This document shows, in pieces, positions 31,937-40,609 of a stretch of 64,000 nucleotides of DNA. How positions within the stretch are numbered: position 1 is the first letter of the stretch; every line of letters begins with the position of its first letter. The position numbers were made by a program, and so were the translations under genes. Source of the stretch: Phytophthora hibernalis (Eukaryota; Oomycota; Peronosporomycetes; Peronosporales; Peronosporaceae); contig JAAKBF010000075.1 in the NCBI GenBank assembly GCA_012656075.1, positions 1 through 64,000 on the forward strand, in the 5' to 3' direction. The notes under the pieces were generated by a model, which saw only the letters and a list, made by a program, of their open reading frames with translations, had not been told where the DNA came from and searched no databases.

Positions 31937-32494
31937 ATGAATCTCTCGCTAGTCTTTGCTCTCGTCATCTCCATTGTTACTGCATCGGATGAATTGGCAG
32001 CAACCGTCTTGGCGTCGTCGAATCTCCTGGACAGTGACGACTTTTTCGTGTGCAGATCCAAGGTACCAGGTATGAACGGACACTACGTGCTGCAGCCTCC
32101 CGGTGTAGTGCAGTCGGACCCAGACACGCCCGTGTTCTTCCGAGAAGACGGTGAAGAGGACGAAGCAGTGTCGACGGAGGTGGCTCTAGTGACGGACACA
32201 GCCCCGGACTTTCGGCTCTTCCGACACAATGGCTTCTGGATGATCGCAGACGTCGAGCCCTGGCCGCCTGTGACTCACTTCCGCTGCGACCCGACCAAGA
32301 CCCAAGTGATCGGGGTCGATGTCACCAGCGTGTGCGGTTTGGGGCAGTCGACACCGCCCCGGATCGGATACTCGCCAGCAGATCCGAAACTCGGAACTGC
32401 ACCTCTCATCCTGCAACGCCAAGACTGCCAGCAGATGGAGCAGATGATGGATGTCACGACCAACAACTTTTCGACTCGCAAGGAAGAGCTCTAA
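31937..32494 (+). CDS. Small secreted protein of unknown function
   Basis: 186 residues, single exon. It opens with a clear signal peptide (MNLSLVFALVISIVTAS; cleavage likely after A/S around 17-18). The mature part begins acidic and has NGHYVLQPPG, PVFFREDG, FRLFRHNGFWMIADVEPWPP and four Cys, suggesting disulfides. The NGxY ... FRLFRHNGFWMI pattern resembles small beta modules in extracellular stramenopile proteins. No RXLR or LFLAK motif is present, so it is not a classical translocated effector. An apoplastic or wall role is only a guess. Confidence 0.65.
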   Translation: MNLSLVFALVISIVTASDELAATVLASSNLLDSDDFFVCRSKVPGMNGHYVLQPPGVVQSDPDTPVFFREDGEEDEAVSTEVALVTDTAPDFRLFRHNGFWMIADVEPWPPVTHFRCDPTKTQVIGVDVTSVCGLGQSTPPRIGYSPADPKLGTAPLILQRQDCQQMEQMMDVTTNNFSTRKEEL

Positions 32495-32539
32495 CTACCG
32501 TAATAATGTCATACGTGTCTGCTATTGATTGTCGGTGAC

Positions 32540-34497
32540 TTAGTTCCACACAACGGCGAGATTCTGCTTCCGGACAGCAAAAACACAAGCTAGAGGAAGG
32601 TGGTCGGACGGACAGTTAGCGTTGGGCAAGTACGACGACGTACGGCCGAAAATGTTGGGAAGAATCGGAGCGCACCACGTCCCCATGTAGCGTGTACTTG
32701 CGTATCTGTCGGTCTCCGTGGCGTCTTCCACCACGCTTTCGTGCCAGTCCGCTGGTTTGTGCTTCACCCATTCAACATCTTCGACGCTGACAGGCTCACG
32801 AGCATCTTGTCCGGTTGCTTCCAGCTCTTCCAGCGTTGGAAGATCAAGCAGTTGAAATGGCGTTAGTTGACCGGCGGAGTGGAAGATGTAGTCGATCGTT
32901 CCCTGGAAGTTCTTGCTGGAGAAGGTGAGTTCAGGTTCACTCAGGTACTCGGCGTACGCACCGTAGGCGCTCTCCATCATTTCACTGTGAACAATTTGGC
33001 TGTCTCGATCTGCTCGGGGGTGCAGCGTTGAGTATCGCTTCGCTTCAGCTCGTTGATCACTTCCTCCGACTGCCGTGCCAATTGAAGACAGGAGGGGCCG
33101 TGGGCACACATCAGCATTGACAATTGGCTTCTCCAGCTTGGCATCGCTGGCGTATCGTGGCGTACGACCCGATCCGAAGGAGATTTCGTACGGCTTGACG
33201 TCTGGAGGTACGTCTGGAGCGAGATAAAAGTGCTTTTCATCAAGATCAACACTGGCCGGGGTTGTCTTCCTATCCGCAACATGCTCCAAAGTTCTTTCAG
33301 GAGCTGAAGGTTGGCTCCAATGACCCCACCCGTGCTCATTGCGCGCCATGACGCGGAACTGGTACGTCATGTTGGCGCTTAACGATGTCACCACGAACGA
33401 TTTGGCTGTTCCGTCCGTCATTGACAACTCGTACAAGAAGGCCGATGTCTTGCTTGCACAGTTTTTGACGGCGACTTTGTACTCAGAATGGGAACCGAGG
33501 GCGTGAGTGATGTCAGCGATGGTGGTGGCGGGCTCCAAGCGATTCGTAGTGACGAAGAAGTATGATCATCGACCACAGGACGACTTGGAGCTGCTGGTGC
33601 TTCTGCAGCGGGCCTCCGACGGCCAGTCAGGATGGTATGGTAGACGTCACTGCTCGGGGTGGCGTTGAAAGTTCCAGCTAACACAATGGGCAGTTGAAAA
33701 TCCGCATTGAACACAGCAACTTGACGGCACAAATACTCTGTTTGAAGCACTCGCACCCGCTCCAAATCTGCAGTCGGGCCTGCAGCGAGTTGAGTGTTGA
33801 CGATGCAAAGCGCTGAAGGCAAAACCGAGGTCTCCACGGCTGCAAACATATCAGTAACGCGAGTTTATCTTGCTTCGCTCTTGCTGCGAGGTTCGGATCG
33901 TTGATATTTGCGCACAACTCGTTCAAGTGCACCTCAGTGGACCGGAACAGCTGCAAAGTGCTCTTCCTGAACGCAGTCACGAGTCCTTCGTCGATCTCTT
34001 TGACCACCGAAGCTGAATCTGGTGCAGAAGACGTAGCGTAAATGCTGTCATACCCTGCCGTGGCCAGCGCTGCCGCCCACCAGTCATCGTACTCGTCCAC
34101 TTCCTGAAGATCAAAGCATTCATACAGTTAGCAGAGACCGAAACCAGTAAAAACTGCAGCCGTCGCTACCTGCAGGCACATGATGTCGGCATCGCACGAC
34201 AAGATCTCTCTGTACAACGTACAACACACCAAACCCTTCGTCAGCAAATGAAAACCAACATCAAAGCTTACAAGCAAATAGCAACCGTAGTAGTCGCTCT
34301 CTACGCTGTCGGATGTTGAGGATTCCTGCGCTAACGTAGCTCTTGCCTCCCCGTCGCATCTTCCGAGCTCCCATTTGCGACATCACATTGTAACTAAGCA
34401 CCGACACCTTCTCGAGATCCGCCAGCTCGCCCAATTCCGCCAAATCTGCTCTTGCAGGCACAAACGCGCGGATCGGGACGTCCTCAACTCCTGTCAT
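32540..34497 (-). CDS. CCR4/nocturnin-type endonuclease-exonuclease-phosphatase with inserted FN3 domain
   Basis: Exons 34286-34497, 34170-34209 and 34103 downward. VSVLSYNVMSQMGARKMRR, then LSCDADIMCLQEVDEYDDWW (catalytic Glu), KQDKLALL and LCIVNTQLAAGP, form the first half of the EEP nuclease. VLAGTFNATPSSDVY corresponds to the G-D/T-F-N box, with the usual Asp replaced by Thr. A fibronectin III domain then interrupts it (SSLRIAW, SEYKVAVKNC, LSANMTYQFRVMARNEHGWG). The EEP resumes (FQGTIDYIFHSAGQL) and ends with NCPSDHLPLACVF (catalytic His). Frame breaks near 33855 and 33540 (a G missing after AW). The family shortens poly(A) or acts on nucleotides; substrate unknown. Confidence 0.7.
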
Positions 34498-34613
34498 GCT
34501 ACCTGTACTGTAGCACCTCCGCGCCCCTTGGTCAAGAGACGGACCATCCTCTACAACGTCATCTTGGTATGCCGTTGCATAGGCTTCGTTTCCAATCAGA
34601 ACTGGGGCTCAAT

Positions 34614-35101
34614 ATGGTGCGTGCAGCTCTCTAGCGGACCTTCATCTCACTTTATCTCCACCTGTAGAGCTCCAATCGTGCCATAAAGCGGCTCTATATC
34701 TTTGCCAGTGTATTTAGTACATCTGACCTTAATGTCCACCTCTGAATCTTCCTCAGGACGCCGGTGCATTGAGAACTGTGAGCGGCCAGACGGGCACTTT
34801 GGTGCTGGACGTCCAGGGCCAAGTGCTTTCGGCTACGGGCGACCTTCGAGGCACAACGGGGAGATCGCGGCCGAGACTATCTTCTCCATGCTGCAGGACT
34901 CGAGCTGCGTGCTGGACGCCAGTCAGAAGGAGGAACTGCACCGCATGACGAGTAGGAAGCGCTTAATGAGCTGGAGGTTGAAATTGGTGCTAATTTACTG
35001 CTGTTGTGCTGATTGCAGTCAACTTCCCTACGTACGACTACGTGGTGACGCTGGATGCTGAGCAGGTGTACGTGGTCAAGCGCAGCACTGTGCAGGAATA
35101 A
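34614..35101 (+). CDS. LAMTOR4-like Ragulator subunit
   Basis: LAMTOR4 is a roadblock-fold subunit of the Ragulator that holds Rag GTPases and TORC1 at the lysosome. GTLVLDVQGQVLSATGDL, then EIAAETIFSMLQDSSCVLDA and FPTYDYVVTLDAEQVYVVKR, cover the whole fold, with the typical VxVVKR ending. Proposed exons: 34614-34616 (only ATG, before GTGCGT), 34757-34951 and 35019-35101. One G is missing in the G run at 34858-34861 (TTG-EIAAE). Corrected length is 93 residues. The single-codon first exon is the least certain part. Confidence 0.6.
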
Positions 35102-35164
35102 GCAGACGGAGGAGAAAATGAAGATGAACTCAAGAGTTTTCTGTCACTTTTGGTAAGCTGGAGT

Positions 35165-36042
35165 TTAATCCTCCAAGGCTAACTTCTCTTTGAGTAGCTG
35201 TTTGTACGTGGCGTCCCGTATCTGGAGCTCCTGCTGGCGCTGGAGGCGACGGTACTCTTCTTTCTCCTGTCGCCGACGCTTTTCGGCGTTGCGCGCAGCG
35301 AGCAGGTCCATCTTGCGGTGTGAGTTGGTCTTCTCGAGATCCAGCAGTGCCTTCAGCCGCTTCTCCTCGTCGATGATGGCACGCTTCTCGCGACGCAGCA
35401 GCTCCAGGTCCGACGTCTCCGTGAGCGCTTTGAGGATCACCTCGCTCTTGGCCTCTTTCGCGCGGCGCTCGAGTTCGCGTTGCCGACGAGTGCGCTCCAT
35501 GATACGCAGGCGGTGCTCTTCGTCCAGACGTTCGTTATCGGCCACGAGGTTCACGTGGAACGGGGAGCGCGCCGTCTTCTGCGTCCACTTCTCCAAGTGC
35601 TGTCGGCGGGCGCGGATCTTGTTCAGACGTCGAGATCGCTCCTCCTGTTCCAATGCCAGTCGCACCTGGTCTCGCTCCATATACTTCTTAGACTGGATGG
35701 CAGCGGAGTCCGAGTACGGCATGGGCCCATCGTCAAATTCGCCATCGAACTCGCGGTCAAACGAAGCCGTTGACCGCGAAGCTGCCGAAGAAGCCGAGCG
35801 ACTCAACGGCCGGCGTCCTGTATTTTGCTGTCGTTCATCTTCGTCCTGGTAGCTGCCATCCCCTTCAGCATAGCCCTCATCGTCCACATCTCTCTGCTGC
35901 TCTTCCTCCTTCTCATCGAAACTCAGAGCCTGCACAAAGCGTTCATCTACCAAAACCACCACCGTTAGTCATCGATCCAGCATCAATATCCCGCAGAAAA
36001 GGCAGCACAAATCGCACCAAATTCCTCCTGCTGCGCCGGCAT
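35165..36042 (-). CDS. Charged coiled-coil protein, unknown family
   Basis: Exon 36018-36042 (MPAQQEEF) splices to 35165-35946 (DERFVQALSFDEKEEEQ). The long second part is Arg/Glu rich with predicted continuous helix (EQEERSRRLNKIRARRQHLE, RRQRELERRAKEAKSEVILK, NAEKRRRQEKEEYRRLQRQQ). There is no membrane or catalytic signature. It could be a cytoskeletal or basal-body protein, consistent with the divergent DNAAF2 neighbour, but that is conjecture. About 268 residues, unbroken. Confidence 0.6.
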
Positions 36043-36244
36043 CTCGTCCTGACCAATTCCTCAAGTCACCTGTGTCAATCGCACATGGCTACATCTAAAC
36101 TTAACGTCTGTACCGGTATTTTTAGAAACATGGTGTACTCCACCCCATCTTTCCAAAATTCGAAAATCGCCAGAAGAAGACGATCCGCAAAGGGACACGA
36201 TATCCATTCGAGTTTTGGCACTGTAGCCAACAGGTCAAAAAACC
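36043..36244. promoter_or_regulatory. 202-bp divergent promoter, coiled-coil gene and DNAAF2
   Basis: Holds the palindrome TACCGGTA at 36111-36118, about 70 bp from one ATG and 130 bp from the other. No TATA box is apparent. Confidence 0.4.
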
Positions 36245-38416
36245 ATGGTATCCGACCTTCGGGATGCGAAAACTTCAGCTTCGTCTCCGAAAAACAATAA
36301 CGCAATGGAGAAGGATGTTCCAAGTGAAGCGGAGATGGGAGCATTGTTCGAGGCAGCAATGAGACAGCAGCAGCAAGCCACAAAGGCTGGAGTGGAGCCC
36401 AAAGTGACGCAGGAGGAGCAGCACAAGTTCCTGTCGGCCATGAAGGACACTGAGTTCCGTTCGTTACTTAACGAGTACATGCAGGAGATCTCAGACCCAC
36501 GCAATCGTGCTGAAACAGAGCAATACTTGACGCAACTCGAGAACGAACAGAAGGTGCCCACCGACAAGCAGCTCGTCAAGCCCAAACCTGGTTTCGTGGT
36601 CAAGACCAAGTGGGACAAGTCGCACAAGATCTTCGTCAATGTCTGCAGCAGTGACAAGATGCAGCCACCGTCCAGTACCAACGTGACCTCTGGCCAGCAG
36701 GGCACGTCGTGGAACTTGCCCTACTCTCTTGGCCCAGAGAGACTTGAACCGGACAAAGGTGGCTCCAGTGTCCCCACCTTCGATGTGTGCTTCCACCCGA
36801 GAGTCATTGAGTTTGCAATGACACGGGAGGACTATAGACACATGGTGATCAGTACATGCTTGGATGCAGTGGAACCGACACTGCGCGAGACGAGGCGTGC
36901 ACCGAAGGCTTTGTTGGCGAGGAACTACCATATTCTTAAAGGAGTGCTCTACAAGTCAGGAGACCCGGTGACGATGTGCTTAAAGAAGGAGCGTGATGTG
37001 CCAAAGCCAGCCAAGTCCACGAAGAAAGAGGTGCAGTCCAAGACAAAGCGAACCAAGGATGCATCTGAAGATAAAATCACGGTGCTGGGTGATAAGGAGA
37101 ACGCACCACCGCCTCAAACGATCGAGCGTGTGAAAGGTAAACCTGATGATTCTGCTCTAAACGAACTGACGCATGTGGAGCAGAACGAGAAGAGCTCTCC
37201 GTTAATGAAAGAGGTGTCGAGAACTAAGTTGAACGCGAAACTACAGGTTGACAAGAGAAAAAAGATGGAGCACCAACTGATTTATCGTGGACGCTTCGAG
37301 CTTCTTCACCACATGCAAGCGGATCCAGGCAAGAATGTCCCTGAGGATCGTCATCGCCCCAAAGAGTTGGTGGTGGAAATAAGTTTTCCTCTTTCCTCAA
37401 GTGCCAAGGGGTTAGACTTGGATGTGAGCGAGCGGATGCTGCGATTGTCAGCAGGTTCCGATGTTCCAGGCGATTACGAACCACTAGAATTGGCATTACC
37501 CTTCCCGGTCATTGAAGATAAGGGTACCGCAAAGTTTGATCGCAAGAATCACAAGCTGGTAGTGACGTTGCCTGTGCAACCTCCTCCCAAACCGAAGCTG
37601 CAGTCTGTTTCATTAAGCGTTCAAGACGACGGAGAAGATGAAGCTGAGGAGGAAGAAATGCAAGAATCTTCAATTCAAGCTGTGCAGACTGAAACAACCG
37701 TACGAGCGAGTACTGAGACTTTCGCACGAAAGCAAAAGAATGAGGGTGAGGATGAGTTCCGTATGCTTAGAGAGACGGCGCTGATGGTGGCAAACGACCC
37801 ACAAGTACTGGCATACTCTCAGCGTAAAGCCCAACGCCAAACGTCAGCATCATCGACTTGCCTGCAACCTACTGTGATTACTGAGCCTGCAGCTATAAAG
37901 GACGACATCTTCGACGACTTGCCACCGCTTGAGAGCTGCAGTGATGAAGTAGAGAAGACTGACACGATGGCGGATTCTGAAGTAGCAGTGAAGGTATCAG
38001 CTCCAGTGCTAACAGCACCTACCGACCTAGTGTCCGAAATCAAGACAGTTGCAGAACCGATCAAGCCACCTTTCGAGACCCACGCAACCGAGGAGTGCCT
38101 ATCGTACATCGTGGGCGTTGCTGGCATTAATTCGGCGAGTGTGAAGCTCACGTTCCCAACTACATCTTCGTTGAATCTCCGGTTCTCCGACAATGATGAA
38201 CGGGTGTACGAAATGCAGGTCGCATTGCTTCCAGTCGACATTGAGCCGTCCACAGTAGAGTTTGACGTGGCTAGCGAAAACATGGTGGTCATCCTCCAGA
38301 AGAAATTTGCACCAAATTCTGCCTCTCAACCCGAAAAACCTGTGGGGTCCGATGCACCAGAGCCTCTTCCAACTGCTGCTCGATTCCAAAACCAACTTCT
38401 GTACGAGCTCGACTGA
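36245..38416 (+). CDS. DNAAF2: DNAAF2 / Kintoun, axonemal dynein assembly factor
   Basis: 723 residues, one exon, unbroken. The N-terminal PIH1 domain (about 85-220) has FRSLLNEYMQEISDPRNRAE, KPGFVVKTKWDKSHKIFVNV, VPTFDVCFHPRVIEFAMT and a Lys/Glu linker. A CS-like (p23) domain around 350-440 follows (HRPKELVVEISFPLSSSAKG, LDVSERMLRLSAG, YEPLELALPFPV). A second beta-rich part lies at the C-terminus (SYIVGVAGINSASVKLTFP). PIH1 plus CS is the Kintoun architecture: an R2TP/HSP90 co-chaperone that pre-assembles dynein arms in the cytoplasm. This fits zoospore flagella. Confidence 0.85.
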   Translation: MVSDLRDAKTSASSPKNNNAMEKDVPSEAEMGALFEAAMRQQQQATKAGVEPKVTQEEQHKFLSAMKDTEFRSLLNEYMQEISDPRNRAETEQYLTQLENEQKVPTDKQLVKPKPGFVVKTKWDKSHKIFVNVCSSDKMQPPSSTNVTSGQQGTSWNLPYSLGPERLEPDKGGSSVPTFDVCFHPRVIEFAMTREDYRHMVISTCLDAVEPTLRETRRAPKALLARNYHILKGVLYKSGDPVTMCLKKERDVPKPAKSTKKEVQSKTKRTKDASEDKITVLGDKENAPPPQTIERVKGKPDDSALNELTHVEQNEKSSPLMKEVSRTKLNAKLQVDKRKKMEHQLIYRGRFELLHHMQADPGKNVPEDRHRPKELVVEISFPLSSSAKGLDLDVSERMLRLSAGSDVPGDYEPLELALPFPVIEDKGTAKFDRKNHKLVVTLPVQPPPKPKLQSVSLSVQDDGEDEAEEEEMQESSIQAVQTETTVRASTETFARKQKNEGEDEFRMLRETALMVANDPQVLAYSQRKAQRQTSASSTCLQPTVITEPAAIKDDIFDDLPPLESCSDEVEKTDTMADSEVAVKVSAPVLTAPTDLVSEIKTVAEPIKPPFETHATEECLSYIVGVAGINSASVKLTFPTTSSLNLRFSDNDERVYEMQVALLPVDIEPSTVEFDVASENMVVILQKKFAPNSASQPEKPVGSDAPEPLPTAARFQNQLLYELD

Positions 38417-38926
38417 CCCAAATACATCATTTCATCGCACTCGTGTGCCGTGGATAAAATCATTCAAGCCTAACTAGCTATGTAGTTAATTTGAAAACGA
38501 TGACTACAAAAGTGCCATCTACTTTTAAGGATCCAGACCTCAATCGCTGTAGCTTTCACTTTGCCGACGTTGTCGACAACGACTTAGCATCGTCTTGATA
38601 ATGACGCTGCTGCTGTCACTGCACGTATACACACGTACTCCAAATTCGGATCTCTTGATGTGCAGTTTTACTGTTTTTCGCGTTACATCTAATCTAGAGG
38701 TTGTGATGCAGGACCATTGCAGGTCACATCTAATCCTGAAGTTGTGATGCAAGTCAATGAGACAGACAACATTGACTCTGTTTGTCCAGTCAGTGGACAG
38801 GCATGGACAGATAATGTACACCACTTGCTTTCTTGCTAAGCTTATTGTCATTTTGCAATTTGCTCTTTAAAGTACTCCAGGTCGTCTTCAACCACCGTCC
38901 ACCTGAAAAGCTTCAACGTCAACACC
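38417..38926. other. Intergenic region before SWEET with an imperfect repeat
   Basis: No gene seen. Contains the 41-bp-period imperfect repeat at 38682-38754. Confidence 0.5.
38682..38754. repeat. Two imperfect copies, 41-bp period
   Basis: GTTACATCTAATC...GTTGTGATGCAGG and GTCACATCTAATC...GTTGTGATGCAAG are two related 32-bp units. Their function is unknown. Confidence 0.65.
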
Positions 38927-39744
38927 ATGGTCGACTCCACAGTAATCCTCATTGTTAGGATTCTCGCTGGCTTCGGTGCATTGGCCTTGGCTTGCAGTCC
39001 CTCGATCCTGATGTACCAGATTCACAAGCAAAAGCACGTGGGTGTCGCCTCCGTCATTCCGCTCGTCATGCTGGTGACTAATTCGCACGTTTGGATGACG
39101 TACGGGTTCATGTCCGACAACTACTTTCCCATCTTCAGCTGCTTCGCCTTCGCCGATCTCGCAGCGCTGAGCTACGTTGCCGTTTACTGGCGATATACTA
39201 CCGAACGCCACTATGTCGCTCGAGTTGTCGCCGTAATGATGACAATTCTCGCCATAATGTCAATCTACGCTGTCACTGGTGGGCTTGGCTACACCGATCA
39301 AACACGCGCAGAGGTGGCCAAAACCTTGGGATACATTGGCGATGCGACGGCTATCTGCTTGTACGCCTCTCCAATGGAGAAGGTGTTTCAAGTGCTCAAG
39401 TACAAATCGGCCGCCTTCATCAATGCTCACATGGTGATGGCGAGTCTGACTAACAACATCATGTGGTTTACCTACGGTCTGCTGCTGGACAACTGGATCA
39501 TTATGGGCCCCAACATTCTCTTCGTCGCACTCAACTCGACGACGCTGATGCTGTGTATCGTGTACAACGCAAAGACCCACCCGCTCCCTGAAAGCTTTTT
39601 GCTGACACGGACGATGTTCCGATCGAAGTGTCCATCGAGCTGTCACCGAATAGCAACAAGACGCGAAACAACATCCAAAGTCCAGAGTACAAGGCAATGC
39701 AGTCTCCTCTGGAGCCACTGAGCCACCAGCTCGACAGAAATTAG
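38927..39744 (+). CDS. SWEET family sugar transporter
   Basis: A seven-helix transporter with two MtN3/saliva (PQ-loop-like) triple-helix bundles: ALACSPSILMYQIHKQKHVG with SHVWMTYGF, and GYIGDATAICLYASPMEKVF with LTNNIMWFTYGLLLDNWIIM. SWEETs move mono- or disaccharides down gradients; substrate not predictable. Near 39600 a run of five T needs a sixth; then the tail reads DTDDVPIEVSIELSPNSNKT and ends at 39744 (272 residues). Without it a Cys/Arg-rich, unlikely tail would end at 39721. Confidence 0.88.
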
Positions 39745-39787
39745 TAAACTACCCTACTAGCAAATTCTACACAATCAACTTTACACT

Positions 39788-40367
39788 TTATTCAATCGAC
39801 TTATCGGCGAGCATCAACGCGATATCTTCCTCTTTGACTGCGATCTCTTCTTTCAACGCAAGTCGTTGAGCTCGCAGCTCCTCCATTTTGTCGCGAACTT
39901 CACGAATTTTTGCGTTGTTCAGCTCAATGTTGTCTTCCAGTCGCGTGAGAACCTCTGGCAATACCGTCGTGATCATCTCCTTTGTCTGTTCCCATCTGAC
40001 GCGTTCCTCTTCACTCAAAAGCTCTCCACAGACAACGACCGGTCATGATCCGTGTTGCCACCTCTCTCAAGCTCGTCAGCATCTCTTCGCAGTTTTCAAG
40101 CCGCTGCACAATGGCGTCGTGCTGCTGCGTGCACCGCTGTCTCGTGTAGTCCAGCAGTTCCAGCGCAGACCCCAACTCGGCCTCCTGCAGCACAACCGCC
40201 TCCATCTGATGCATCAAATTGTCTCGCGTCACTCGCGACGCCGCCAGTCGCTTGTTGCCACTACGTCCAAACTCAAAAGACGAAGACGAACTCTCCAACG
40301 ATTGCAAAGGCACTTGCAACGCTGTCCATCCTTCCTGTGGCACCACAAGACATCCCTTCATTTTCAT
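39788..40367 (-). CDS. Coiled-coil protein, unknown
   Basis: About 193 residues in two frames that join near 40010 (GRCL then GELLSEEERVRWEQ). The helical heptad-like content is high: HQMEAVVLQEAELGSALELL, QQHDAIVQRLENCEEMLTSL, TRLEDNIELNNAKIREVRDK, ELRAQRLALKEEIAVKEED. Size and pattern would suit a tethering or kinetochore-type complex subunit, but no family is recognised. Start ATG at 40367 (MKMKGCLVVP). Divergent from UTP17 over about 240 bp. Confidence 0.55.
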
Positions 40368-40609
40368 CCGTTGCAGTCTATGAATGTTGCACCAAATATA
40401 GTGTAGCCATGTCACCGGAAAGTTGAAGTTACGTACGTCACACCAGTGTATCCATTTCTAAACGTCCGTCCTCACTAAGTATCCATAGCAATTACGTCCA
40501 CCACATCAAACTCCCAGGTAGTCACACCAGCTCTAAAACTGACTACCTGGACGTCAACTCACTTCCAACCGTCCAAGCAATTCATTGCTACACTCCCAAC
40601 CAACCGGTT

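Noticed and set aside
39601..39721. Cys/Arg-rich end of the SWEET transporter
   Set aside because: Adding one T to the T5 near 39600 gives a normal acidic tail ending at 39744.
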